A DNA stretch of 38,396 nt from IMG/VR virus record IMGVR_UViG_3300010403_000039, positions 1 through 38,396 of that record; one strand, written 5' to 3'. Every line of letters starts with the position of its first letter. Positions within the stretch are counted from its first letter, which is position 1. Under the pieces are notes generated by a model. It was not told the origin of the DNA. It worked only from the letters and a program-made list of their open reading frames with translations, and made no database searches. Shown here piece by piece: positions 6,050 to 14,273 of the stretch. Source of the DNA: a virus. The position numbers were made by a program, and so were the translations under genes.

Positions 6050-7126
6050 ATGATGGCCTTAGGTTTAAATGGAAGCGCAGTTTTAAATGGAGTCCCTAAA
6101 GAATTGCATTCTAAGGGAATTTTTGCTACAGTGTGCTCAGAAATGAAAAAGCCAGAGTCGCTAAACTCTGGCATGGAAATTAAAATAAATCGAGATTCTG
6201 GCGAATCTGCTGATGGAAACCTGAATAACTCCATCTTAGCAGTTCCGTTGAATTTCTACAACAAGAACGGCACTGCTATGGAATTTTCTGGATATTTTAT
6301 CATCCCTCGCTCCGTCACATCCGATCCCAGGTATCAAGGGGCTCGTCTCAAATATCAAAAAGTACTTCTTGTAATTCTTGAAAATGCAGCCTTTTCAGAA
6401 ACCACTCATGCTATTGGTACTGAAGTCATAAAAATCAACATTGGTCAGTTTTGCGTAGCTGAAAGAAGGTTGGTTGATCTCTGTAATGAAGGTGTCAAAT
6501 TTAAAGAAGATTTAGTGGATAGAAATATTGTAACCAGGGCGGTTCAGTTTTGGTGCAAGTGCCAATACCTGAACCAACAAGTGATCCACGGTAAAACGCT
6601 ATTAACCATCACAATACCAGAGATTTATAAGAAAGAAAAACCACAAGGTGAGCCAACAAGTGATCCTAAAGTGAGCCAGAACCGAGCCACTAAAGAAGAA
6701 GGTAAAGAACTTAAAGAAGATAATATATCTTCGAAGAAAGAAGGAACTTTCGTTCCTTCTGAGTTCGCAACTTCGTTGCTCACTGAATTTTATTCTTCTC
6801 TTTTTTCTTCTATTCCTGATTTTCCAAAAGACAGTGCTCGTAAGACAAAAACTCAATATCAAGCTGCCGATAGAATCTGCAAGAAAGCCAATGGCGACAT
6901 GGATCTCATTAGAAAAGTCATCTCCTATGCTCATGAGCCTGGAGGTTTTTGGCTAGCCCATGTTCACTCGGTGTGTTATCTCGATAAAAAATTCACCAAG
7001 CTAGTTCAGCAGCTAAGAGATCAAGGAAAGAGGCCGATGAATGGCAAAAAGCCTCAACCAAAGTACAACCACGACACTTCTCCGAGCAATCCAAAGAAAT
7101 CTATTAGCTTTGCGGAGGTTGTATGA
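6050..7126 (+). CDS. Phage replication initiator / replisome organiser
   Basis: 358 aa; GAGGAGAG precedes ATG 6050 (a second ATG follows at once). Residues 80-200 look like a winged-helix module, FSGYFIIPRSVTSDPRYQ through the TLLTITIPEIY strand, as in phage O-type or DnaD-like initiators. A charged linker (KEEGKELKEDNISSKKEG) leads to a helical C-terminal domain around residues 230-325. Lambda O-type proteins bind the origin and recruit the helicase loader. Support here is strong by context, since the next gene, overlapping by ATGA, is a DnaC-like loader. Pattern-based; sequence similarity to any single family is not claimed. Confidence 0.75.
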   Translation: MMALGLNGSAVLNGVPKELHSKGIFATVCSEMKKPESLNSGMEIKINRDSGESADGNLNNSILAVPLNFYNKNGTAMEFSGYFIIPRSVTSDPRYQGARLKYQKVLLVILENAAFSETTHAIGTEVIKINIGQFCVAERRLVDLCNEGVKFKEDLVDRNIVTRAVQFWCKCQYLNQQVIHGKTLLTITIPEIYKKEKPQGEPTSDPKVSQNRATKEEGKELKEDNISSKKEGTFVPSEFATSLLTEFYSSLFSSIPDFPKDSARKTKTQYQAADRICKKANGDMDLIRKVISYAHEPGGFWLAHVHSVCYLDKKFTKLVQQLRDQGKRPMNGKKPQPKYNHDTSPSNPKKSISFAEVV

Positions 7127-7806
7127 GCTCTTTCAAGCAATTATCTAACATGTTGGACACCGACAAGTTTAAGCCAGAAGAATCAAAAATGATTCCTTTG
7201 CCTCAACCAACACCTCCCATAATCAAGCCAAAACCAGTTATTGACCATACACTTTGGCAGGAAGCAGCATCTAGAAGCAATATCCAGAGTATTTATAAAA
7301 ATGCCTCTATGGATAATTGTCCGATGCTTCCTCCAGGTATAATAGACCTTGGTAAGAGGTGGCTAAAAGCTAATAAAAAACCCTCATTATACCTTTATGG
7401 AAATACTGGAAGCGGTAAAACCTATTTTGCTACGGCTCTGTATCGAGCTTTGGTGGAAATGAAACTAAGCTGGATGATTTTTGTCAGAAGCGATGACCTT
7501 GACGATGAGTTGTTGAGTGCCATTGAAGAAAAGCAAGAAAAAACCAGAATTATGAAATATTGCGAAGTTCCTATTTTATTCATTGATGACCTGGGTGTAG
7601 AAAGGCCATCAGATCGAATGATAAGGCAATATTATTCTATCATCGACAGAAGGGTAGGAGAGGGATTGCTTACGATTATAACCTCTAACGTTCCTAGAGA
7701 AAATTTACCCCTTGGAGACAGGACAATCTCAAGGTTGGAACATTTCTATGCAATTGAGTTCCCCAAAAAAGACATTAGAAAAACTTTAGATTTACCGCCG
7801 TTATAA
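7123..7806 (+). CDS. DnaC/IstB-like AAA+ replicative helicase loader
   Basis: 227 aa. Walker A is GNTGSGKT at 93-100, Walker B ILFIDDLG at 151-158, a sensor I-type segment TIITSNVP near 184-191, and the box VII-type Arg in TISRLEHF (Arg204). The acidic IDDLG and the ITSN segments are typical of DnaC and DnaI loaders, which use ATP to place the DnaB hexamer on single-stranded DNA. Residues 1-60 probably contact host DnaB. With the upstream initiator it forms a lambda O/P-like pair, meaning that the phage depends on the host helicase and polymerase, none being encoded here. Confidence 0.92.
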   Translation: MSSFKQLSNMLDTDKFKPEESKMIPLPQPTPPIIKPKPVIDHTLWQEAASRSNIQSIYKNASMDNCPMLPPGIIDLGKRWLKANKKPSLYLYGNTGSGKTYFATALYRALVEMKLSWMIFVRSDDLDDELLSAIEEKQEKTRIMKYCEVPILFIDDLGVERPSDRMIRQYYSIIDRRVGEGLLTIITSNVPRENLPLGDRTISRLEHFYAIEFPKKDIRKTLDLPPL

Positions 7807-7823
7807 ACCAAAGGAGTTTACCG

Positions 7824-8144
7824 ATGAAATTCGAATTCGTGGAGTTTTATCCACTAACCGATAAAAACCGAGGCAATTCAAAGAAAAATGCACTGGGCAC
7901 AGTGCATATTTATGCCATCGACTGCGAACTAGACATTCGCGGGATTAATACGTCCTTCAAGGGAAAATCCATATTTTTCCATATCCCTCATTTCTCGGGG
8001 ATAGATCACGAAACTGGCGAAAATGTCAGGTATCCTTTGATTCGTTGGACTAACGAGAAAACTCATAGGGAAATGCTGGATTTCCTTCATCAACACGTCA
8101 AACCAATCATCAGACAGAGGCTAAAAGATGCACGAGGGAAATGA
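7824..8144 (+). CDS. SpoVG-like small protein
   Basis: 106 aa behind AAAGGAG. The order of elements, a strand (LGTVHIYAIDCELDIRGI), a KGKSIFFHIPHF strand-loop with a proline, a conserved-looking polar turn (DHETGENVRYPLIRW), then a terminal helix, parallels SpoVG, a small dimeric nucleic-acid-binding protein. Phages often carry SpoVG relatives beside replication genes. Homology is inferred from layout only. The last 17 bases overlap the next gene. Confidence 0.5.
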   Translation: MKFEFVEFYPLTDKNRGNSKKNALGTVHIYAIDCELDIRGINTSFKGKSIFFHIPHFSGIDHETGENVRYPLIRWTNEKTHREMLDFLHQHVKPIIRQRLKDARGK

Positions 8145-8358
8145 GATAAATCATCCAAGGCATTACCAAGGGAATGGTCTGGAAGCCATCACTGTGATAG
8201 AAGCTTTCAATCTCGGTTTCTCTCTCGGAAATGCCATAAAATATATTTTGCGAGCAGGAAACAAAGGATGTAAAATAAAAGATCTGAAAAAATCTTTATG
8301 GTACATCCAAAGAGAGATTGAAAGCTTGGAATCATCAGAGACCAAACTTGAAAAGTGA
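8128..8358 (+). CDS. DUF3310 family protein
   Basis: 76 aa. Signature elements of DUF3310 are clear: NHPRHYQGNGLEAITVIEAF, LGNAIKYILRAGNKG, DLKKSLWYIQREIE. The family is widespread in phages, sometimes labelled nucleotide-kinase-like, but has no proven activity that I know of. It ends the rightward replication block and converges on the terminase gene with a 24-base overlap. It shares operon position with nucleotide and replication genes. Confidence 0.9.
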   Translation: MHEGNEINHPRHYQGNGLEAITVIEAFNLGFSLGNAIKYILRAGNKGCKIKDLKKSLWYIQREIESLESSETKLEK

Positions 8359-9798
8359 AGTCGAACGTCTTTTCGGGGGGCATGGAATACCCATCTCCCT
8401 GAAAGCGTCGTATTTATCAAAGGGTTTAACCGAGTGAATTGCCATTTTTTCTTGAGAAAAGTACTCGTTGACCATCATTGCCAGAGTGCAGACATGCGGA
8501 TAGTTCTTTTGAACGTCTTTTTCGCTCTCTTCTATCAGCATGTTTTGGCATTCAAGACCAAAATCGGCGATTTCTCGGCTAAAACAGATTTTTTCTTTAA
8601 TCATAAGCTCTCGAAGTAGAGGAATTCCCCGATCTTGCCATTTGATGTCCTTTCGGCACTTGGTAAATCCCGAAATAACATCGGCAAATGAGCCACTTTC
8701 GTCCCAAACGAGATTTCTGATCTTCTTTCCGCAGAAATCTTGCAAAATCTTCACCTTTTCCCCCAATTCGGGGTACATTTCGGAAAAAGCTCGGTTCCAA
8801 ACCTGGGGAAACATAACATGATCCATCACGAATAGCATTTTTCTTGGCAGAAGGACGGCAAGGATGCAACAAACGTAGGTCGGATGAACCGAGACCGCCA
8901 AAATCGGAATTCGATCGCCATAAGCGAAAAGACGGGCCTTCTGATCGATCTCTTCTTTTTCGAGGAATTGGGCGTCGGGCAAAATTCGATCGGAGCTCGA
9001 ATAGCAGAACTCCGCCATGTATTCCCGCAACCAGACGTCTTCCTTTCCTGCTTTAATCAACTCGATTTTCTTATTATCCAGCCAATCTTTCAAGTGAGGA
9101 AGTTTGATATTGTCATAGCTTGTCAGGTGATAACGAGCACCACGGGGATTAGTCCCAACTCGATCCCACCAATCTTCGTAGTGATTCCTCTTTTTGGGAG
9201 GAGTTCCCATGAAAATACACTGGGCATGAGGCTTGGCAGCAAGGTCACTATCCGAAGCCTCAATGTAGTCGGGATTACAGTCCTGGAACTCATCGCACAC
9301 CATGAAGTCGGGTTGCCGTCCCCGACCTCTAGCTTCTGTCCAAGTCCCTACTAATTTAATAAAACTGCCGTTGGCAAAGCGGACTGTATGTTTATTATCA
9401 TCAATTTTTATTACATATTTATCTAACATTGAATCATTTTTTAAATCACAGGTCTGCAATCGTCTTTCATCCCAAACGATGTCTATCCCCGCTGCAATGG
9501 TGGGATAACAGAGGTAAACCACCCGATTGGGGGCTAAATTGGCCGCTTTCCAAGCAGCATCAATCCCCGTGGTGGTCTTTGCTCCCTTACGACCTGATCG
9601 ATAAAAAACATACTGCATTAGGTCTTCAAAGACTGTTTTTAAAACCAGCTTTTGACCCGGGTGTCTATCTCGGCAAGCGTCCCAATCTTCCAGAAACTTT
9701 TTGACATATGTCGGATCATTTTTGACGTCGATTTTTTCTTCGTCATCATCGACAACTTTCTTGCCTTTTTTATAATTAGTTTGTTTTTGAAACGCCAC
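8335..9798 (-). CDS. terL: Terminase large subunit (DNA packaging ATPase)
   Basis: 487 aa from GTG 9798, chosen because AGGGGAGCT precedes it and the longer frame (33 more residues) lies within the upstream gene. ATPase motor: Walker A-like SGRKGAKTT around residues 68-76, Walker B FMVCDE (Asp169, Glu170), coupling motif CIFMGTPP (192-199). The C-terminal RNase H-like nuclease keeps the central aspartate (VWDESG, Asp366). The expected first Asp position reads AVSVHPT and the last DHALDA-type motif reads PHVCTLA, so two metal ligands seem missing. Terminase fills the procapsid through the portal. It is transcribed away from the portal and capsid genes, which is unusual. The translation is otherwise intact. 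Confidence 0.88.
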   Translation of the reverse strand: MAFQKQTNYKKGKKVVDDDEEKIDVKNDPTYVKKFLEDWDACRDRHPGQKLVLKTVFEDLMQYVFYRSGRKGAKTTTGIDAAWKAANLAPNRVVYLCYPTIAAGIDIVWDERRLQTCDLKNDSMLDKYVIKIDDNKHTVRFANGSFIKLVGTWTEARGRGRQPDFMVCDEFQDCNPDYIEASDSDLAAKPHAQCIFMGTPPKKRNHYEDWWDRVGTNPRGARYHLTSYDNIKLPHLKDWLDNKKIELIKAGKEDVWLREYMAEFCYSSSDRILPDAQFLEKEEIDQKARLFAYGDRIPILAVSVHPTYVCCILAVLLPRKMLFVMDHVMFPQVWNRAFSEMYPELGEKVKILQDFCGKKIRNLVWDESGSFADVISGFTKCRKDIKWQDRGIPLLRELMIKEKICFSREIADFGLECQNMLIEESEKDVQKNYPHVCTLAMMVNEYFSQEKMAIHSVKPFDKYDAFREMGIPCPPKRRSTSLFKFGL

Positions 9799-10321
9799 AG
9801 CTCCCCTCATCGATACCAAACATTTCTGGATGTGGAACTGGCCCTTTATCTCCCATTTCCATGCCTGGCGGTGTACAACCGATATTGAAGTCGCCATTTT
9901 TTAACATTTCTTGCACTCTAGGATCTTCATGAAGAAAAAGATGCAACTGAGCTTTTATTAATTTATCATTCTCTTCTTTTAGTTTTTTATACTTTTCGTA
10001 TTCTTCAGACATTAATTGTTTTAATAATCTTTCAACGTCTTTTAACTTTTCTTTAGTTCTATCATGCTCGTCTTTTTCGGATTTGAAGAAATCGTGGTAC
10101 ATTCTTTCTTCATCAGCAGCCTCTTGCTTTCTTTCTTCTTTCTGCTTTTCAAACACATCGTTTTTACATAAAAGTAAGGTTGAGTTTTCCCAGCCTGAGC
10201 GAAGAGATTTGAACCCTTTTTTCTCAAAGAAATTGATGTAATCGAAAGCTTCTTCAATGGTTAAATCTCCGTGAATTTCTACAAAATCGTCTCCTACTTC
10301 GATGGTATATCGGTCATCCAT
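9776..10321 (-). CDS. Coiled-coil protein upstream of terminase, possible small terminase subunit
   Basis: 181 aa. Residues 1-55 look alpha/beta (YTIEVGDDFVEIHGDLTIEE), residues 58-125 form a long, highly charged coiled coil (KEKLKDVERLLKQLMSEEYE), and the tail is Gly/Pro-rich. It overlaps the terminase start by 23 bases, an arrangement typical of small terminase subunits, which are helical DNA-recognition oligomers. No HTH is visible at the N-terminus, so the assignment rests on position. It shares eight bases with the upstream gene. Confidence 0.6.
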   Translation of the reverse strand: MDDRYTIEVGDDFVEIHGDLTIEEAFDYINFFEKKGFKSLRSGWENSTLLLCKNDVFEKQKEERKQEAADEERMYHDFFKSEKDEHDRTKEKLKDVERLLKQLMSEEYEKYKKLKEENDKLIKAQLHLFLHEDPRVQEMLKNGDFNIGCTPPGMEMGDKGPVPHPEMFGIDEGSCGVSKTN

Positions 10322-10598
10322 TCGGATACTCCTTTTGTCTCATTGCTTCGACTTCGATTTTCAATCTTTCACAGACATTCCATGCCGTCTGTTGAGCGAC
10401 TTTCATCCTCTCTTCCAAAATGAATAATTGTTGATGAATTTCTTGAGGGACTTCATTCATTGGAAAGAATTCTTTGACGTGGTTTTTCAAAGACCAAACT
10501 GGCTGAAGGAAATCAAAATTGTGACCCCAAACGGTCATTTCATGTTGGATGTAGTCCAACTCTTTTAAAAACTCTTTGTAAAAACAACAAGAGCCCAT
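10314..10598 (-). CDS. Hypothetical helical protein, first gene of the terminase operon
   Basis: 94 aa, helical with two Cys near the N-terminus (MGSCCFYKEF) and a long C-terminal helix (LFILEERMKVAQQTAWNVCE). AGAGGT lies seven bases before the ATG. The gene starts the leftward terminase operon from the shared intergenic control region at 10599-10692. Function unknown; a packaging role is only suggested by the operon. Confidence 0.6.
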   Translation of the reverse strand: MGSCCFYKEFLKELDYIQHEMTVWGHNFDFLQPVWSLKNHVKEFFPMNEVPQEIHQQLFILEERMKVAQQTAWNVCERLKIEVEAMRQKEYPNG

Positions 10599-10637
10599 CG
10601 CACGAACCTCTGGTTAAAATGTTTATCTAATTTTCTC

Positions 10638-10666
10638 TTGACTAAATACTCCCTGTAAGCTTTAAA
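10638..10666 (+). promoter_or_regulatory. Candidate late promoter for the virion operon
   Basis: TTGACT at 10638-10643, a 17-base spacer and TTTAAA at 10661-10666 match the sigma-70 consensus at nine of twelve positions. It lies 27 bases upstream of the first virion-operon ATG in the divergent 95-base gap. It is the only obvious promoter before about 23 kb of co-directional genes. Confidence 0.6.
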
Positions 10667-10692
10667 TTTAAATTAACACCACAGGCCATTCA

Positions 10693-10962
10693 ATGGAAAC
10701 TTTTTTAAACATTTTATTCTTGACTTTGCTGCCAGTCAGCATCTTCGTGAATATTGCTGTTTTTAAAAAGCTCACACAACTTGAACAATCTCACGAAACA
10801 ATTCGAGCAGAAAACCTGAGTGTTAACGACGAAACACGCCGATCCTTATTGGCCTTGAGAGATATTCTCGAAGCTACTAAACCGATGAAATCAAATAATT
10901 GGGATAGTATTCGAGAAGCTTTTAAAGGGCCAACGAGGATCGAGGTAAATGAGCGAAATTGA
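10693..10962 (+). CDS. Single-pass membrane protein ahead of the portal gene
   Basis: 89 aa. Residues 4-25 (FLNILFLTLLPVSIFVNIAV) form one transmembrane helix, followed by a charged helical segment to residue 60 and a polar tail. The layout of an N-terminal anchor and cytoplasmic or periplasmic helix fits holin-like or membrane-anchored lysis proteins, but nothing is diagnostic. It overlaps the portal start by 14 bases and is the leader gene of the virion operon. Confidence 0.6.
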   Translation: METFLNILFLTLLPVSIFVNIAVFKKLTQLEQSHETIRAENLSVNDETRRSLLALRDILEATKPMKSNNWDSIREAFKGPTRIEVNERN

Positions 10963-13057
10963 ACTCTCAAAGTATTTCCTAACAAAGAAAATACCCTACG
11001 TCAAACCACTTTACAACATCGACATCAAAAAAGAGTCGGAGGTTCTAGATTGGTTCAGAGAGTGCTCGTATGGGCTCACAGAATATTTCAGACCCCTTTT
11101 CAGGGAGCAAAAAGCTAATTTAGCCTTCTTCATAGGTGCGGGAGTAAATCCTAACTGGTCATCCCCCTATACACAAATCTACGCTAATACTTCAGACATC
11201 TTTTCGTCTACAGAGCAAATCTTTATCAACGATCTTTACCGCCTGGTAATGGATCAAGTCACACTTGTAGTATCTCATGAGCTAGTTCCTGATGTTCTTC
11301 CTAACTCGGAAGACTATTCGGACAAAGTGGCTTGTAATGTAGTCAAGGACTGGCTTGAATCCATGAACTACACTCTGGGTACAGAGGAATGGCGTTTTCG
11401 TTGGGAAGTCCAGAAGAAAATGTTCGGCGAATCCTTTGCTATCGTAATGTGGAATCCGCAGATGGGGGACATACACCCTCTAGCGAAGAAGTACGTCGAC
11501 GAAGACATCGACCTGGTGGACGAAGAAGGAAATCAAATTTCCGACATCGGCCAAAACCCAGTGAAACTTCGAAAGAATATGCGAATCGGGGACATCGAAA
11601 TCATCAACCCAATGCCTTGGGATGTTATGTTCGACCCTCAGGTTAACCCCAAAGACAGTAATTGGTTCTATTGGGTGGAATACAAAGACGTCGATTATTT
11701 AAAAAAGAAATACCCAAAATTTTCTTGGGATACCAGAACAGACCGAGGGCCAGACACACAATATGACTTCTACACCAATACAGAGAAAGAGAATCCTAAT
11801 AAACGACTTGTTTACTACCTCTATCACAAGTCACACGAGTTCATGCCCGAAGGTCGATACATTGTGGCGTCGAATGATCACGTATTGGTCAATGAGCCAA
11901 TTACTATGCCCACAATCATCAATAATCAGGACTTACCAATCATTCATTTCAAGGATCTCGATATTGGGATGGGTAACCGTGGGAGCCCAATCTTATTCCG
12001 TAACTGCAAGAACTTGTCAGATGCTAATAATCGCATAGCGAACCAGATTTATAACAACCTAGAGATGGAATCACCCAAGATGTTCGTTCACGAGACATCG
12101 GGTGTAGACGCTCAAAGGATGCCAAATGGTACGACAGCTATTGAATGGCATGGGAATATTAAACCCACTATTGAATGTCCTCAGACGAATACCCCTTCAA
12201 TATTTAACTTCCAGCAGCAAATCCAAAAGAGCATGGATCAAGTGGCTCTTCAAAATCCTCTCGTTAAGGGCGAGACCCCGAATGCTCAGTTGGACAGCTT
12301 CATTGCATTACAATATTTTGAAGACCAGAGGACTCAGCTCGCTGCTCCTAGTATTAAAGGTCACATACGGGGAATGGAACAACTATACCGTTTGATGATT
12401 ACTATTGCAAAAGATAAATACAAACCAGATGACGGTCGATTAATTAAGATATTAGGTAAGCATAATACTTATCAATTAAAATACTTTGACCCAGTTAATT
12501 TACAAAAAAGCTACGATGTTCACATTACTACTACTGGGAATCTTGCAAACTCTAAGGCTGCTCGAAGCCAGATGCTCCTTTCCATCAAGAGAGAATTCCC
12601 GTCGATTCTAACCGATGAAGTCTTTATGGACATGCTCGGATTATCACACTCTAAGAAATTCATGAACGCCATCACTTCAGCCGTTTCAACTGCCGAGGCA
12701 GAAAACCAAGACATGATGAGCGGAAAACCTGTGCTTCCTCCTGCGAGATTCGAAGACCTCATTGCTCACTGGGATGCTCACCGCATTCCGATGCAGACGA
12801 TGGATTTCAAACAATCTCCAATCGAAGTCCAGGATATGTTTATCGGTCACGTCGCAGCGACCGAAAAACTCATGTTCGAACAAGCTGCCGAGAACCCACT
12901 ATTCGGAGACCGATTGGGTCAGCTCAGGCAGTTTCCAATGTTCTACACACCGAAGCCAGTCAATGAACCTGTTCCCCAGCCTATGGGTATGGAGGAAGAA
13001 GGTGCACCACCGCCCCCACCAGAAAATGAACCCAACGAATCAGAGATGATCGCGTAG
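10949..13057 (+). CDS. Portal protein
   Basis: 702 aa, in the size range of podovirus portals (P22 gp1 about 725). The portal is a dodecameric ring at one capsid vertex that carries DNA in and out and docks terminase, then the tail. The N-terminal half has the typical mixed fold with membrane-like conserved motifs such as EIINPMPWDVMFDPQVNP (around 212-229), followed by a helical stem and crown region (residues 350-600) and an acidic/proline tail. The gene is preceded by GAGGTAA and followed in canonical order by scaffold and capsid genes. No frameshift or truncation is visible. Confidence 0.88.
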   Translation: MSEIELSKYFLTKKIPYVKPLYNIDIKKESEVLDWFRECSYGLTEYFRPLFREQKANLAFFIGAGVNPNWSSPYTQIYANTSDIFSSTEQIFINDLYRLVMDQVTLVVSHELVPDVLPNSEDYSDKVACNVVKDWLESMNYTLGTEEWRFRWEVQKKMFGESFAIVMWNPQMGDIHPLAKKYVDEDIDLVDEEGNQISDIGQNPVKLRKNMRIGDIEIINPMPWDVMFDPQVNPKDSNWFYWVEYKDVDYLKKKYPKFSWDTRTDRGPDTQYDFYTNTEKENPNKRLVYYLYHKSHEFMPEGRYIVASNDHVLVNEPITMPTIINNQDLPIIHFKDLDIGMGNRGSPILFRNCKNLSDANNRIANQIYNNLEMESPKMFVHETSGVDAQRMPNGTTAIEWHGNIKPTIECPQTNTPSIFNFQQQIQKSMDQVALQNPLVKGETPNAQLDSFIALQYFEDQRTQLAAPSIKGHIRGMEQLYRLMITIAKDKYKPDDGRLIKILGKHNTYQLKYFDPVNLQKSYDVHITTTGNLANSKAARSQMLLSIKREFPSILTDEVFMDMLGLSHSKKFMNAITSAVSTAEAENQDMMSGKPVLPPARFEDLIAHWDAHRIPMQTMDFKQSPIEVQDMFIGHVAATEKLMFEQAAENPLFGDRLGQLRQFPMFYTPKPVNEPVPQPMGMEEEGAPPPPPENEPNESEMIA

Positions 13058-13103
13058 GACAATTCAAGCCGATTCCACCGTTCACAACCGTTTGTCGATC
13101 ATA

Positions 13104-13119
13104 TCGTTGATGTCAACGA
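13104..13119. repeat. Short inverted repeat before the scaffold gene
   Basis: TCGTTGA (13104-13110) and TCAACGA (13113-13119), two bases apart, in the only sizeable gap (110 bases) between the portal and scaffold genes. The centre is too tight for a good RNA hairpin, so a protein-binding site is more likely. No promoter is visible beside it. Confidence 0.4.
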
Positions 13120-13167
13120 ATTGATCTACACACGAATTTGAAACCTTTTAGCCGTAAGGAATTGGTT

Positions 13168-14268
13168 ATGGATCACGCCTATGAAGCATCGACCGTTGAA
13201 ATGGATCGAACAGGTTACGCCTCTCTAGAGGATCAACTTCTGAACAATAAGGGCGCGAAAGCTGACCCTAATCAGGACATCCGAGAGAAGACAGAATCTA
13301 AAGAAAAAGCACCGTCACAATCGAAGAAATACGTCTTCAAAAAAGGCGATCAGTCGCTTGAACTTGACGACGATTATGAAATCGAGTTCATGGCGGACAA
13401 ACGTCCGACCAAGTTGACGTTGAGAGAATTGAAAGATCGGGCAGCTGGAGATATTGCGGTTAAAAACCGCATGCACTCTCTAGCCGAAGAGAAGAAACGA
13501 GTCCAGTCGACTTTTAAACAGTTTGCGGACTTAGCACGAACAGACCCACTTGCAGCCCTGGAGTTTATCTCCAAGAAAGCAAATGAGTCGGACAGCGAGT
13601 TTGAGTACTCGAAATACATAGAAAAACTCGCAGAGCAGGCGGAAAAGCTCGGTCAAATGAATGACGAGCAACGCAAGGCTTGGGAGCTTGAAAAGAAGCT
13701 CGCGAAGGCAGAACAGGATTTATCTCGTAAAGAGCGGACAGAAGCTGTGGTTCTACGGAAACAGGAGCTGCTCGCCGATTACCCAGAGATAGGGGATCAG
13801 CAGTTCGGCCAGATGGTTGATACGGTTTTGTCAACAGAAGAGCTCTTAGAAGGGCTAGAGAATGAGCACGATGTCATGAACAGAGTCGAAGAATTGATCC
13901 AGGAGACACTTACTCAAAGAGATATTTTGAGTGTAATTCAGGAAATCAATCCCGACTACGCCAACGACAACAAACTCATCTTTTCGCTTTCTGATCAGCT
14001 TAGACAGAACCCCGATTTAGATGAAGAAGATGTGAGAGACATTGTACGTCAACTCATTGGAAACAAGCCTACTCTTCAGAGGGAAGCTCTGCAAAACAAG
14101 CAGATGTCTGACCGACAGAAGGACATTAGGACTTTATCCAATAAAGCAAGGCAGGGAACCCCTGAAAGCAGTTTACGTACACAGAGTGCGACTCCATACG
14201 AACTTCTAACTCAACAACTTTTGGAAAGGAAACAGGAAATTAGCAAAACCCCACTTTATAAGAGGTAA
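13168..14268 (+). CDS. Scaffolding protein
   Basis: 366 aa from ATG 13168, preferred over the upstream TTG because TAAGGA precedes it. The product is highly charged, helical and Gln/Glu/Lys-rich throughout, without Cys, and ends in a basic tail (LLERKQEISKTPLYKR). Scaffolding proteins guide coat assembly into procapsids, then leave or are cleaved; the basic C-terminal helix of the P22 protein binds coat. Position between portal and major capsid gene makes the call. There is no protease domain that I can recognise. Confidence 0.82.
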   Translation: MDHAYEASTVEMDRTGYASLEDQLLNNKGAKADPNQDIREKTESKEKAPSQSKKYVFKKGDQSLELDDDYEIEFMADKRPTKLTLRELKDRAAGDIAVKNRMHSLAEEKKRVQSTFKQFADLARTDPLAALEFISKKANESDSEFEYSKYIEKLAEQAEKLGQMNDEQRKAWELEKKLAKAEQDLSRKERTEAVVLRKQELLADYPEIGDQQFGQMVDTVLSTEELLEGLENEHDVMNRVEELIQETLTQRDILSVIQEINPDYANDNKLIFSLSDQLRQNPDLDEEDVRDIVRQLIGNKPTLQREALQNKQMSDRQKDIRTLSNKARQGTPESSLRTQSATPYELLTQQLLERKQEISKTPLYKR

Positions 14269-14273
14269 ATCAA

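Noticed and set aside
9799-9897. Longer N-terminus for terminase
   Set aside because: It lies wholly inside the upstream gene and has no ribosome-binding site; GTG 9798 with AGGGGAGCT is better.
13138-13167. TTG start for the scaffold gene ten codons upstream
   Set aside because: No ribosome-binding site precedes it, while TAAGGA precedes the ATG at 13168.
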